Source: JALYZC01 sp963725645
GTDB lineage: Bacteria; Actinomycetota; Thermoleophilia; Solirubrobacterales; Solirubrobacteraceae
Assembly (NCBI GenBank): GCA_963725645.1
Contig: CAVRZD010000002.1
Coordinates: 1,302,001-1,366,000, forward strand
Direction of reading: 5' to 3'
DNA length: 64,000 nucleotides
Positions 1 through 10,596 of the stretch are shown piece after piece. The notes below the pieces were generated by a model. It made no database searches. It saw only the letters and a list, made by a program, of their open reading frames with translations, and was not told the DNA's origin. The position numbers and the translations under genes are program-made. Positions within the stretch are counted from its first letter, which is position 1, and every line of letters begins with the position of its first letter.

Positions 1-1
1 C

Positions 2-685
2 GTGTCGTTCACCGACCCCGCCTCCGCTCGCGCTGCTGACGCCGCCCTCGGCCGCGGCGAGGCCGTCGAGCGCGTCGACAGCCACGCCGTCTTCGGGCAG
101 GTCATGGGGCTGGTCGCAGTCACCGTCGCGTTCACGGCGGCGGGCGCCTACATCGGGCGCGACCTCACCGGCGGGATCGGCATCGCCTTCTTCGTCGGCG
201 CCCTCGCGTGCGTGTTCGGCCTCAACGTCGCCGCGAAGCGCTCCGAGCCGCTGGCCATCGTGCTGCTGTTCACGCTCGGGCTCCTGTTCGGCCTGGCGGT
301 CGGTCCGGTCATCAACTACTACGCGAAGTCCGATCCCGGTGTCGTGTGGCAGTCGGCGGGCGCGACCGCGGCCTTCGTCGGCGGGCTCGGCGCGTATGGC
401 TACGCCACCCGTCGCGACTTTGCCAACTGGGCGCGGGCGCTGTTCTGGCTGCTGCTCGCGCTGATCGTCTTCGGGGTCGTCCTCATCTTCGTGAACATCC
501 CCGGCGGCAACCTGATCTACGCCGTCCTCGGCCTGGTGCTGTTCGGCGCCTACACGATCTTCGACTTCAACCGGCTGCGCCGCGCGAACATGGACATGGC
601 GATCCCGATCGCGGCCGGGATCTTCCTCGACATCTTCAACATCTTCCTGTTCTTCCTGCAGATCTTCGGCGGGACCAGCCGCTAG
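2..685 (+). CDS. Bax inhibitor-1/YccA family membrane protein
   Basis: An integral inner-membrane protein of about 227 residues with seven predicted hydrophobic segments, starting near residue 35. The C-terminal part, with GAYTIFDFNRL followed by a last helix rich in Ile/Phe (DIFNIFLFFLQIFG), is the signature of the Bax inhibitor-1/TMBIM/YccA family. Members act as membrane pH or ion homeostasis factors, or as modulators of membrane proteases such as FtsH; the exact bacterial role is unsettled. The reading frame opens with GTG at the second base of the window, so the true start may lie further upstream. The stop lies in a small palindrome shared with the convergent hydrolase gene. Family assignment is firm; function is known only at family level. 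Confidence 0.85.
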   Translation: MSFTDPASARAADAALGRGEAVERVDSHAVFGQVMGLVAVTVAFTAAGAYIGRDLTGGIGIAFFVGALACVFGLNVAAKRSEPLAIVLLFTLGLLFGLAVGPVINYYAKSDPGVVWQSAGATAAFVGGLGAYGYATRRDFANWARALFWLLLALIVFGVVLIFVNIPGGNLIYAVLGLVLFGAYTIFDFNRLRRANMDMAIPIAAGIFLDIFNIFLFFLQIFGGTSR

Positions 686-698
686 CGCGGCGCGCTAG
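682..698. repeat. 17-bp palindrome holding two convergent stop codons
   Basis: CTAGCGCG, one G, then CGCGCTAG is a perfect inverted repeat. The plus-strand gene stops (TAG) in its left arm and the minus-strand hydrolase stops in its right arm. It could form a short bidirectional hairpin at the 3' ends of both transcripts. It has no T-tract, so a terminator role is only a guess. Confidence 0.5.
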
Positions 699-1534
699 AC
701 GAACCGTTTGACGAACGCGAGCGCCGTGTCGGCGACCTCGCGCCATCCGCTGTCGATCGTCAGCGAGTGCCCGCGGTTGGGGATCTTCTCGATCTCGGTC
801 ACGCCCTCGTTCCGCTGCTGCCTCTTGAAGGACGCGTTGGCGATCGCCCACGGGACCGTGTGGTCCTTCTCTCCGTCGATGATCAGCAGCGGGCCCCGTT
901 CGGGGTTCTTGGTATCGACCTTCGCCTCGGTCCACGGGTTCAGGTTGGCGTTGGCCATCTGCATCAGGGCCACCCCCGGCGCGGCCACGTGGTAGGTCTT
1001 GTAGAGCTGCTTGGCCTCCTCGTCGCTGAGGGCGTTCACCCACCCGTACTTGAATTGGTCATGCGTGAGCGTGATGGCACGGCCCCTGTTCAGCGGGTTC
1101 TTCAGCACCGGCCCGGCCGACCTGAGCGCTGAGATGGGGAGCGGGAGCACGCCGCGGAAGGGCCCGGGATCGATGGCGACGGTGGCTGCGGACAAACCGC
1201 GTCCCGCGATGATCTGGGCCAGCAATCCCCCGGTCGAGTGGCCCATCACCGCCGGCTTCCTGGTCAGCTTTCCGATCACCTCGACCGTGTGGTCGGCGAT
1301 CTGTCCGAGCGTCTTGTTGGCGAACACGTCGGGGTTCGCCCTTGCCTCCTCGACGGTCTCGGGATCGTCGGGCCACACCGGCGTCACCGGGGCGTAGCCG
1401 GCCTCCTCGAACAGGGCGGCCCAGTTGTCCCAGCTGCTCGGCAACAGCCACAGGCCGTGGATGAACACGACCGGCGTGCGCTCGGTCGCGTTCGCATTGT
1501 CGATCTGCTCCGTCTCGTGCGCGGTGATCGCCAT
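695..1534 (-). CDS. alpha/beta fold hydrolase
   Basis: A 279-residue serine hydrolase of the alpha/beta fold without a signal peptide, so probably cytoplasmic. The oxyanion-hole motif HGLW is near residue 26. The nucleophile elbow GHSTGG has Ser100, the acid is probably Asp224 in DGEKDHT, and the catalytic His256 is in NRGHSL. The sequence resembles lipase or non-haem haloperoxidase-like hydrolases; the substrate cannot be read from sequence. The ATG at 1534 is chosen because a GGGAG ribosome-binding site precedes it and the homology begins just after it. The open frame extends far upstream but lacks protein-like sequence there. It is convergent with the Bax-inhibitor gene and follows the secreted propeller gene in the same direction. 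Confidence 0.85.
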   Translation of the reverse strand: MAITAHETEQIDNANATERTPVVFIHGLWLLPSSWDNWAALFEEAGYAPVTPVWPDDPETVEEARANPDVFANKTLGQIADHTVEVIGKLTRKPAVMGHSTGGLLAQIIAGRGLSAATVAIDPGPFRGVLPLPISALRSAGPVLKNPLNRGRAITLTHDQFKYGWVNALSDEEAKQLYKTYHVAAPGVALMQMANANLNPWTEAKVDTKNPERGPLLIIDGEKDHTVPWAIANASFKRQQRNEGVTEIEKIPNRGHSLTIDSGWREVADTALAFVKRFV

Positions 1535-1605
1535 GGGCACGTCTCCCTCATCGATGTTGTCCTCCGTAAAGCAAGCATCCACGGTCGGGCCTCGCGGGCC
1601 CGGCG

Positions 1606-3648
1606 TCAGGGTGCGACGACCCTGAAGCTGATCTGCTTCGCCTTGGAGCGGTTTCCGGCCGCGTCCCTGGCGACCAGTGTCGCGCGGTACGAGGCGATGG
1701 CGAGCTTCTTTCGGCCGATCCGGCCCGAGAACTTCTTCGTGTTCCTCCCCGCGCGCCCCTGCTGGGCGAACGCGCCGATGCGGGTGTAGAGCGTGCACGC
1801 CCTGCGCCGGCGGTTCGACCGCGTCTGCTTCCGGCACGTCCTTCCGACCTTGCGGCCGGTGCCCTTGCGCTCGATCGTGAAGACGACGCGCGCGGCCTCC
1901 GAGAGCGTGTAGCGGAGCGTCGTGCCCTTCTTCGGCCGCTTCTTCCGCTTCACGCTCGTGACGGCCCGTTCCGGCGCGCCCCTGGGATCGACCGCAAAGG
2001 TGGCGGGATCGGCCTTGGCGGTCCCGAGGAACGCCGGCGATGTGGTATCGCGGATCAGGAGAGGCGGCGGTAGCGCGAGCGTCGTGAACGTCCCGGGCGT
2101 TCCCTGCACGCGTGGCGCCGCCACTCCCGCCGTCGCGAAGGGCCGGAACTGGTACGTCGTCGCCGGGGTGAGGCTGCCGACCGGCGCGCTGATCGATACG
2201 TTCTGGACCCCGGCGGCTGTCGTGGTGACCGCGGTCTCGTTCTCGAGCGCGCTGCCGAACTGGAAGCCGACCGGGTAGGGAATCCCGTAGGTGTGCAGGC
2301 CCGCGGTGAACGTCGCCCCCGTCTGGGAAGGCGTCGCCGTCAGCGAGGTGAACTCGGGCTCCAGCCGGCTGGCCCGGATGTCGTAGTCGTCCTCCTGCCA
2401 GGCCACCCAGGGCACACCGCCGATCGAGGCCAGGCTCGGCCCGAAGGCGTTCTTGGTGGGGTCCTGGTTGATCGGGCTCGGGCCGCCGACGACCTGCTCC
2501 CAGGCGTTGGTCGCAGCGTTCAGGCGCGCGACGCGCATCTCGATGTTCGTGCCGTCGGACTCGCGCCAGGCGACGTAGGGGACACCGCCGATCGAGGTCA
2601 GGCTGGGGTCGCGGGCGTCCTGGGAATCCGACTGGTTGATGCCGCCGGACGTGGCGGTAACGCCGGCCCAGGGCTCCGACCAGATATGCGTCGTCGTGTT
2701 GAAGCGGGCGACGCGGAGCGTGTCCTTGGCCCCGTCCCTCTCCAGGAAGGCGATGTAGGGAACGCCGTCGACCGAGGCGAGGCTCGGCGAGTGCGCGTTC
2801 TTCGTGGGGTCGTGCTCGATCTTCCCGTCGGTGGTGGTGACGCCCGGTGGGGGCTCCTGCCAATCCTCACCCAGCACCTTCACGTGCAGCTCGAGGTCGG
2901 ACCCGTCGGACTCGCTCCACCCGACGTAGAGCGTGCCGCCCACATCGGCCATGGTCGGATCCTGGGCATTGCCGCTGGGATTGTCGTTGAGGTCGGCCCC
3001 GGGCGGAAGCGTCTCCCAGGCGGTGCCCGCCGCGTTCAGGCGCTTGACCCGGACCTCGTCGTTGGTTGCGTCGGGCTCGATCCAGGCGACGTAGGGCACG
3101 CCGCCGACCGACGCGATGACGGGATCAACTCCCGCGGACTTCGCGGCGTCGATGTTGATTCCACCGTACGTCGCGGTCACGCCGGTCCACGGTTGCACCC
3201 AGGTCGGAGCGATCACGCCGGTGCTCCGGCGGCGGGCCACCCGAAGTTCGAAGTTGACGCCGTCGTCCTCGCGCCAGACGACGTAGGGCACGCCGGCGAC
3301 GTCTGCGATGTTCGGGTCGAGCGCGGCCTTGGCATCGTTCTCGTTGATGCTCCCGTGGGTGGCGGAAACGAGGAACCACGGCTGCGTCCACGCGGTCCCC
3401 GCACTGTTCAGGGTCGCCACACGGACCTCGAGGTTTGACCCGTCGTCCTCGTTCCAGACGACGTGCGGGACGCCGCCGACCGAGACCAGGCGCGGGAAAC
3501 CGGTCTCCTTGCTGGCGTCCTGATTGATGGGCTGCGGCCCGCCGACCGGCTGGTGCCAGGCGGCGTTCGCGCTCGCCGGCAGCACACAGGCTGCCGCGAG
3601 TGCGGCGCGCACCCACGCTGTTGCCATCCTCCTGCTTCTCGCAACCAC
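1606..3648 (-). CDS. secreted seven-repeat (beta-propeller-like) protein
   Basis: A 680-residue exported protein. Residues 1-30 form a signal peptide (RSRR n-region, hydrophobic core, cleavage after SANAA). Residues about 35-430 contain seven tandem repeats of roughly 57 residues. Each carries a core like SVGGVPYVAW-E-DG followed by an arginine/valine strand (RVARLN), as expected for a seven-bladed beta-propeller. A fibronectin-III-like stretch follows (about 440-540), and then a very basic C-terminal domain containing CRKQTRSNRRRRAC and ending KQISFRVV. That kind of basic tail recurs in secreted solirubrobacterial proteins. No catalytic residues are recognisable, and a binding or surface role is inferred. 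The GTG at 3648 is preferred over ATG 3627, because at 3627 the AGGAGG touches the codon with no spacing. Confidence 0.75.
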   Translation of the reverse strand: MVARSRRMATAWVRAALAAACVLPASANAAWHQPVGGPQPINQDASKETGFPRLVSVGGVPHVVWNEDDGSNLEVRVATLNSAGTAWTQPWFLVSATHGSINENDAKAALDPNIADVAGVPYVVWREDDGVNFELRVARRRSTGVIAPTWVQPWTGVTATYGGINIDAAKSAGVDPVIASVGGVPYVAWIEPDATNDEVRVKRLNAAGTAWETLPPGADLNDNPSGNAQDPTMADVGGTLYVGWSESDGSDLELHVKVLGEDWQEPPPGVTTTDGKIEHDPTKNAHSPSLASVDGVPYIAFLERDGAKDTLRVARFNTTTHIWSEPWAGVTATSGGINQSDSQDARDPSLTSIGGVPYVAWRESDGTNIEMRVARLNAATNAWEQVVGGPSPINQDPTKNAFGPSLASIGGVPWVAWQEDDYDIRASRLEPEFTSLTATPSQTGATFTAGLHTYGIPYPVGFQFGSALENETAVTTTAAGVQNVSISAPVGSLTPATTYQFRPFATAGVAAPRVQGTPGTFTTLALPPPLLIRDTTSPAFLGTAKADPATFAVDPRGAPERAVTSVKRKKRPKKGTTLRYTLSEAARVVFTIERKGTGRKVGRTCRKQTRSNRRRRACTLYTRIGAFAQQGRAGRNTKKFSGRIGRKKLAIASYRATLVARDAAGNRSKAKQISFRVVAP

Positions 3649-3680
3649 CCGCTGGCCCCCCGGGGTCGGTCAGCCGCCGG

Positions 3681-3709
3681 AGCGTAGAGCACCCCCTCCG
3701 CCCGGGCAA
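3681..3709 (-). promoter_or_regulatory. candidate promoter of the secreted propeller gene
   Basis: On the minus strand, TTGCCC (3709-3704), a 17-bp spacer and TACGCT (3686-3681) resemble a sigma-70-type -35/-10 pair. It lies about 33 bp upstream of the start codon, in the gap after the aconitase gene. This is sequence inspection only. Confidence 0.4.
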
Positions 3710-3720
3710 CCCGGGATCGG

Positions 3721-6528
<2,808 letters not shown>

Positions 6529-6530
6529 GG

Positions 6531-7757
6531 TCAGTGCTCCTCGGGTGCGGTTCTCGTGATCAAGGCTGGTGTACCCATCCTCCCACGCCGCCGACGCGTC
6601 CGATCGGCGCCCACGCGCGGGAGGGTGAGCGCGAGCGCCAGCGCGGGGAGCGGCGCGAGCATCACGATGTCCAGCGCCGTCCGCAGGCCCCACTCGTCGG
6701 CGACGGCGCCCAGCGCCGCGGCGGCGAGGCCACCGACGCCGATCGACAGTCCGAGCGTGACCCCGGAGGCGACCCCGACGCGCCCCGGCAGGAATCGCTG
6801 GCCCATGACGACGGTGACGCTGAAGGTCGCGATCGTGAGCCCGCCGATCGCCGCGAGCACGACCATGCCGGGGCCGGGCCCGACGGCGAGGAACAGCGCG
6901 ATCAGCGGCGTCAGCGCCGCGAGCGAGACGACGAAGATGGGCCGCGTCCCGATGCGGTCCGCCAGCCGCCCGCCGATCAGCGTTCCGACGGCGCCCGCCA
7001 CGAGCATGACCGTCAACGCGAGGTTCCCCGCCGCCTTCGAGGTGTGCAGCGTCCCGACGTAATAGAGCGGGACGAAGGTGAGCAGCCCGAAGTACACCAC
7101 CGAGCGCACGGAGACGGCCAGGCCGAGCCGGGCGAACGGGCCCCACCGGTTGCGCGCGCCGGGATCGTGCGAGCCGCGCGCTCCCGCCGGCCTGAAGCCG
7201 TGCAGGCGACCGAGCTCGCGGGTGAACACGAAGGCGGCGAGCGCGAGCGGCAGCAGCAGGCCGACGGTCCCCGGCGGCCCCGCCAGCAGCAGCAGCGGCG
7301 TGACGAGCAGCGGCCCGAGCGCGAAGCCGGCGTTGCCGCCGACCGAGAAGAGGCTCATGCCGGTCGCGTGGCGGCGCCCCGAAACGTAGTTGGCGTAGCG
7401 CGAGGCCTCGGGGTGGTAGGCCGCGACGCCGAGGCCCGAGACCGTGATCGCGGCGAAGGTCAGCCCGTACGGATGCACGAGGCCGGCCACGGCAAGCCCG
7501 ATCCCGGCGAGCAGCAGCCCCGCCGGCATGAGCCACGGCATCGAGTGCCGATCGGACGCCAGCCCGAACAGCGGCTGGACGATCGACGAGGCGACGGTCG
7601 CGGCGAGGACGAACGCCGACGCGGCGCCGTAGGAATAGCCGCGCTGCGCGACGAGGAAGGGGAGGAGCGCGGGAACCGCGCCCTGGCACATGTCGACGCA
7701 CGCGTGGCCGGCGGAGAGGACGCCGATGCCACGACGGTCGATGCAGGAGGGAACCAC
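6531..7757 (-). CDS. MFS transporter, fosmidomycin-resistance (Fsr)-like
   Basis: A 408-residue major facilitator with 12 predicted transmembrane segments. The loop between helices 2 and 3 carries GLASDRHSMPW, and the second half has the matching GGRLADRIGTRP signature. The N-terminus (GIGVLSAGHACVDMCQGAVPALLPFL) resembles the fosmidomycin-resistance exporter subfamily, which starts with a conserved H-x-x-x-D in helix 1. Export of a small toxic compound is the family role; the substrate is unknown. It is divergent from the LysR gene across a short intergenic region, the usual arrangement for a LysR-controlled target. Its stop is 2 bp before the aconitase start. The GTG start at 7757 gives the full first helix but has a weak ribosome-binding site. 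Confidence 0.8.
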   Translation of the reverse strand: MVPSCIDRRGIGVLSAGHACVDMCQGAVPALLPFLVAQRGYSYGAASAFVLAATVASSIVQPLFGLASDRHSMPWLMPAGLLLAGIGLAVAGLVHPYGLTFAAITVSGLGVAAYHPEASRYANYVSGRRHATGMSLFSVGGNAGFALGPLLVTPLLLLAGPPGTVGLLLPLALAAFVFTRELGRLHGFRPAGARGSHDPGARNRWGPFARLGLAVSVRSVVYFGLLTFVPLYYVGTLHTSKAAGNLALTVMLVAGAVGTLIGGRLADRIGTRPIFVVSLAALTPLIALFLAVGPGPGMVVLAAIGGLTIATFSVTVVMGQRFLPGRVGVASGVTLGLSIGVGGLAAAALGAVADEWGLRTALDIVMLAPLPALALALTLPRVGADRTRRRRGRMGTPALITRTAPEEH

Positions 7758-7837
7758 CGATCCAGTGTGGGCGATCGTTCGCGATACGACAAATAGGTTG
7801 TTCTACTTGGATTGATAGGCACATAGAATGAATGGCG
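7758..7837. promoter_or_regulatory. divergent MFS/LysR control region
   Basis: An unusually AT-rich 80 bp separates two divergent genes. On the plus strand, TAGAAT at 7824-7829 is a good -10 element lying 8 bp before the ATG at 7838, which fits a leaderless LysR transcript. On the minus strand, TTGTCG followed after 17 bp by CACACT is a weak promoter candidate for the MFS gene. LysR proteins normally bind such a region; I could not settle on one T-N11-A box. Confidence 0.45.
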
Positions 7838-8722
7838 ATGGAACTGCGCCAGCTCCGCTCCTGCGTCGCCGTGGCCGACCACCTGCACTTCACGCGGGCG
7901 TCCGAGGCGCTTCACCTCGCCCAGCCGGCGCTCTCCCAGCAGATCCGGCGCCTCGAGGAAGAGCTGGGCCTCGAGCTGTTCGCCCGCACGAGCCGCTCGG
8001 TGGCCCTGACCGAGGCCGGCGAGGAGGTGGTGGCCCGCGCGCGGCGGATCCTCGCCGAGGCGGACGCGATTCAAGCGGACGTCGACGCGCTGCGGGGCGT
8101 GCTGCGCGGCCGGGTGGTGGTCGGGTCGATGCAGTCCCTGGGCCCGCTGGACCTCCCGGGCCTGCTCGCCGACTTCCACTCGCAGCACCCCGGCGTCGAC
8201 GTCGTCCTGCGCGAGGACACGACCCAGCGGATGCTGGCGATGATCGCGGCCGACGAGCTCGACCTGGCCGTGGCGACGATCGAGGAGACCCCGCCCGACG
8301 GACTCGAGACGTGCGCGCTCTACGAGGAGGAGCTCGTCCTCGCCGTGGCACGCGATCACCCGCTCGCGGGCCGGCGCCGCATCCGGCCCGCGTCGCTTCC
8401 GCCGGGCCCCTTCATCTTCTTCCGCGAGGGCTCCGGCCTGCGCACGGCGACGGAGCAGGCGCTTGACGCCGCGGGCATCGAGCCCCAGGTGCGCTTCGAG
8501 ACCAACGAGCTCTCGCGCGTGCGCGCGCTGGCGTCGCGCGGGCTCGGCGTCGCGATCATGCCCCGCTCGGACACCGAGGGTCCGGGCCCGCCGGTGGCGG
8601 CGATCCCGATCGGCCCGCCGGCGCTGCTCCGCGCGGTCGGCCTGGTCTGGCGGCGCGGCCGCCGCCGGGCGCCCGCGGCCGAGGCGTTCCTCGCCTTCGC
8701 GCTGGAGTGGACGGTGCGCTAG
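7838..8722 (+). CDS. LysR family transcriptional regulator
   Basis: A 294-residue LysR-type regulator. Residues 1-60 form the winged helix-turn-helix (MELRQLRS, then FTRASEALHLAQPALSQQ and LEEELGLELFART). Residues about 88-290 form the periplasmic-binding-protein-like effector domain. ATG 7838 gives the canonical N-terminus and sits 8 bp after a TAGAAT -10 box; ATG 7832, two codons earlier, is the alternative. The effector is unknown. Its divergent position suggests it controls the MFS exporter and perhaps the downstream aconitase gene. Its last bases CTAG also encode the stop of the convergent SecD-like lipoprotein gene. Confidence 0.88.
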   Translation: MELRQLRSCVAVADHLHFTRASEALHLAQPALSQQIRRLEEELGLELFARTSRSVALTEAGEEVVARARRILAEADAIQADVDALRGVLRGRVVVGSMQSLGPLDLPGLLADFHSQHPGVDVVLREDTTQRMLAMIAADELDLAVATIEETPPDGLETCALYEEELVLAVARDHPLAGRRRIRPASLPPGPFIFFREGSGLRTATEQALDAAGIEPQVRFETNELSRVRALASRGLGVAIMPRSDTEGPGPPVAAIPIGPPALLRAVGLVWRRGRRRAPAAEAFLAFALEWTVR

Positions 8723-9777
8723 GCCGGCACGAGCCGCACCACCGGCAGCGGGCCGATGCGCAGGAGGGTCGCGAGGTCCCGCGCTGATCGGGTCGTGAAG
8801 CCGCCCGCGATCTCGGCGCCGCTCGAGCCGTCGATGCCGTCCGGGTTCTGCTGGAAGTCGATGGCGGGGACGGTGAGCAACACGTCGTCGAGCGCGATCG
8901 CGAAGTGCCGAAACGACAGGGTTGGCTGGCCCGGCACCTGCACCTCCCGCCCGCGCCGGGCGATCGCGCGCGTGAGGGTCTGCCACGCGGCGCGTCCGGT
9001 GGCCGTGAAGTTGAAGGTGACGATCGGCGAGCCGCCGGCGCCCGGCACGCGGTCGACGGCCTGCTTGACGTCCGTGAGGTCGGCTCCGGAGAGTGCCGGG
9101 TTGTCGTCGACGACGTAGAAGCGGGTCGCCGGCCCCGTCGACGTCTTCTCGCGGCGGACGATGACCGTTCCGGCACCGACCCTGACGATCCGCTGGCCGG
9201 GAGATGGCGGCGTCAGCTCCGAGCGCGCTGCCACCGGGCCCTGCAACACCGCCTTCCGGGCATCGTCGACGAGGTAGTACCGATCCCCGGTCGTCGAGGT
9301 TGCGCGGTTGACCGGTGGCCGCCGCGCCGCGAGCAGGACGGCGACGTAGAGCGGATAGCCGCCGGCTCGCCCGGCTTCCGGGCCACCGCCGACGTACGGA
9401 TCCAGGGGGCTCGGTTTGAGCTCTGGGCCGAGGACGCTCGCCTCCCAGTCGAGGAAGACGAGACGCCCCGGCGCGGTGAGCAAACCGAGATCGCCGCGCC
9501 GGCTCGGCGCAAGGCGCAGCACGATCCGATCGCCGCCGGTCGCGCGGACGCTGCCGTCGACGTGCAACGCCCTCATCCGCCGGGAGATCACGTTCGCCGT
9601 CCGCGCGAGCGCACCGTGCGGGTTGGCCTCGCGCGGGAGCAGGTCGGCTCGGTAGACGAGCGCCTGCCCGGTCCGGTCGCCACCGCTGGTGCTGGTGCTG
9701 CCGCCACCACCGCCTCCGCCACAGCCGGCGACGGCGGCGATGAGGATGACGAGCGGCGCGTGCCCCCGGACGCTCAT
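8719..9777 (-). CDS. lipoprotein resembling the SecD periplasmic P1 domain
   Basis: A 352-residue exported lipoprotein. A short signal peptide ends in a lipobox (AAVAGC), followed by a Gly/Ser/Thr linker. The body resembles the extracytoplasmic region of SecD. It has a run around residue 235 with SGADLTDVKQAVD, then VTFNFTATGRAAWQTLT, then FAIALDDVLLTVPAI, and a C-terminal GGFTTRSARDLATLLRIGPLPV. The last matches the SecD pattern of I-x-G-x-FT-x-x-x-A-x-x-LA-x-x-LR-x-G-x-LPV. The six SecD transmembrane helices are absent, so this is a stand-alone anchored P1-like domain. Its function is not known to me. It shares a CTAG stop with the LysR gene and lies 15 bp after the ABC permease gene's end. 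Confidence 0.75.
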   Translation of the reverse strand: MSVRGHAPLVILIAAVAGCGGGGGGGSTSTSGGDRTGQALVYRADLLPREANPHGALARTANVISRRMRALHVDGSVRATGGDRIVLRLAPSRRGDLGLLTAPGRLVFLDWEASVLGPELKPSPLDPYVGGGPEAGRAGGYPLYVAVLLAARRPPVNRATSTTGDRYYLVDDARKAVLQGPVAARSELTPPSPGQRIVRVGAGTVIVRREKTSTGPATRFYVVDDNPALSGADLTDVKQAVDRVPGAGGSPIVTFNFTATGRAAWQTLTRAIARRGREVQVPGQPTLSFRHFAIALDDVLLTVPAIDFQQNPDGIDGSSGAEIAGGFTTRSARDLATLLRIGPLPVVRLVPA

Positions 9778-9792
9778 GGCGGGAGCGTACGA

Positions 9793-10596
9793 CTAGTCGA
9801 TCAGCTTGCTCCCCATCGCCCGGATCGCCAGGCGCCACATCACGAGCGCGAAGGCGATCAGGATCCCGAGATGGGCCAGATCGTCGGTCCCGAAGCCGAA
9901 GCAGGCGTGGCGCACCAGCTGGACGCAGCTGTAGAGCGGGTTGAACCACGCCGCCACCTGCGCCCACTGCGGCAGCTGGTCGATCGGGAAGAACGACCCC
10001 GCGAGCAGGAACAGCGGCGTGATCACGGCGCTGTTGACGTAGGAGAACGAGTCGATCGACTCGACCATGGCCGAGAGCATCACGCCGAAGGCGGCAAAGC
10101 CAAAGCCGGTCAGTGCGCCGATGAACGGCACGGTCAACATGCCCCAGGCCGGGTCGAGGCCGAAGATGATCGCCACGAGCAGCGGGGCGATGCCGTACAT
10201 CCCGGCCTTCAGCGCGATCGCCGACACCTCGGCCGTCACGAGCTCCTCGACGTCGACCGGCGCCGCCAACAGCGCGTCGTAGGTGCGCTGGAACTTCCTC
10301 CGCACGAAGCCGCCGAACATCCCGGGGAACGCGCTCGAGAACAGCACCGCCGTGGCCACGGTGCCGGTGCCGACGAACTGGACGTAGCTGAGCCCGCCGA
10401 CACGCGACACCAGCGCGCCAAAGCCGAGCCCGAAGGCCAGCAGGTAGATCGTGGGCTGGACGATCGAGGAGAACGTGGTCGAGGGCCAGTAGTGGCGGAA
10501 GACCGTCAGCTCGCGGCTCATCACGCCGGCGATCGCCGCGCGCTCGAGGCGCCCGACGCGCGGGACGGCACCGCGGGCGGCGGCGGGGGCGCTCAT
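9793..10596 (-). CDS. ABC-2 type transporter permease (DrrB/NodJ-like)
   Basis: A 267-residue permease with six predicted membrane segments. The motifs fit the ABC-2/DrrB-NodJ family: an N-terminal RHYWPSTTFSSIVQPTIYLL, then FVRRKFQRTYDALLAAPV (the coupling region) and FLLAGSFFPIDQLPQW near the end. It would pair with the ATPase encoded just upstream to export a drug, lipid or polysaccharide; the substrate is unknown. ATG 10596 overlaps the ATPase stop as ATGA, a sign of translational coupling. The longer open frame upstream is the ATPase read out of frame. Confidence 0.85.
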   Translation of the reverse strand: MSAPAAARGAVPRVGRLERAAIAGVMSRELTVFRHYWPSTTFSSIVQPTIYLLAFGLGFGALVSRVGGLSYVQFVGTGTVATAVLFSSAFPGMFGGFVRRKFQRTYDALLAAPVDVEELVTAEVSAIALKAGMYGIAPLLVAIIFGLDPAWGMLTVPFIGALTGFGFAAFGVMLSAMVESIDSFSYVNSAVITPLFLLAGSFFPIDQLPQWAQVAAWFNPLYSCVQLVRHACFGFGTDDLAHLGILIAFALVMWRLAIRAMGSKLID

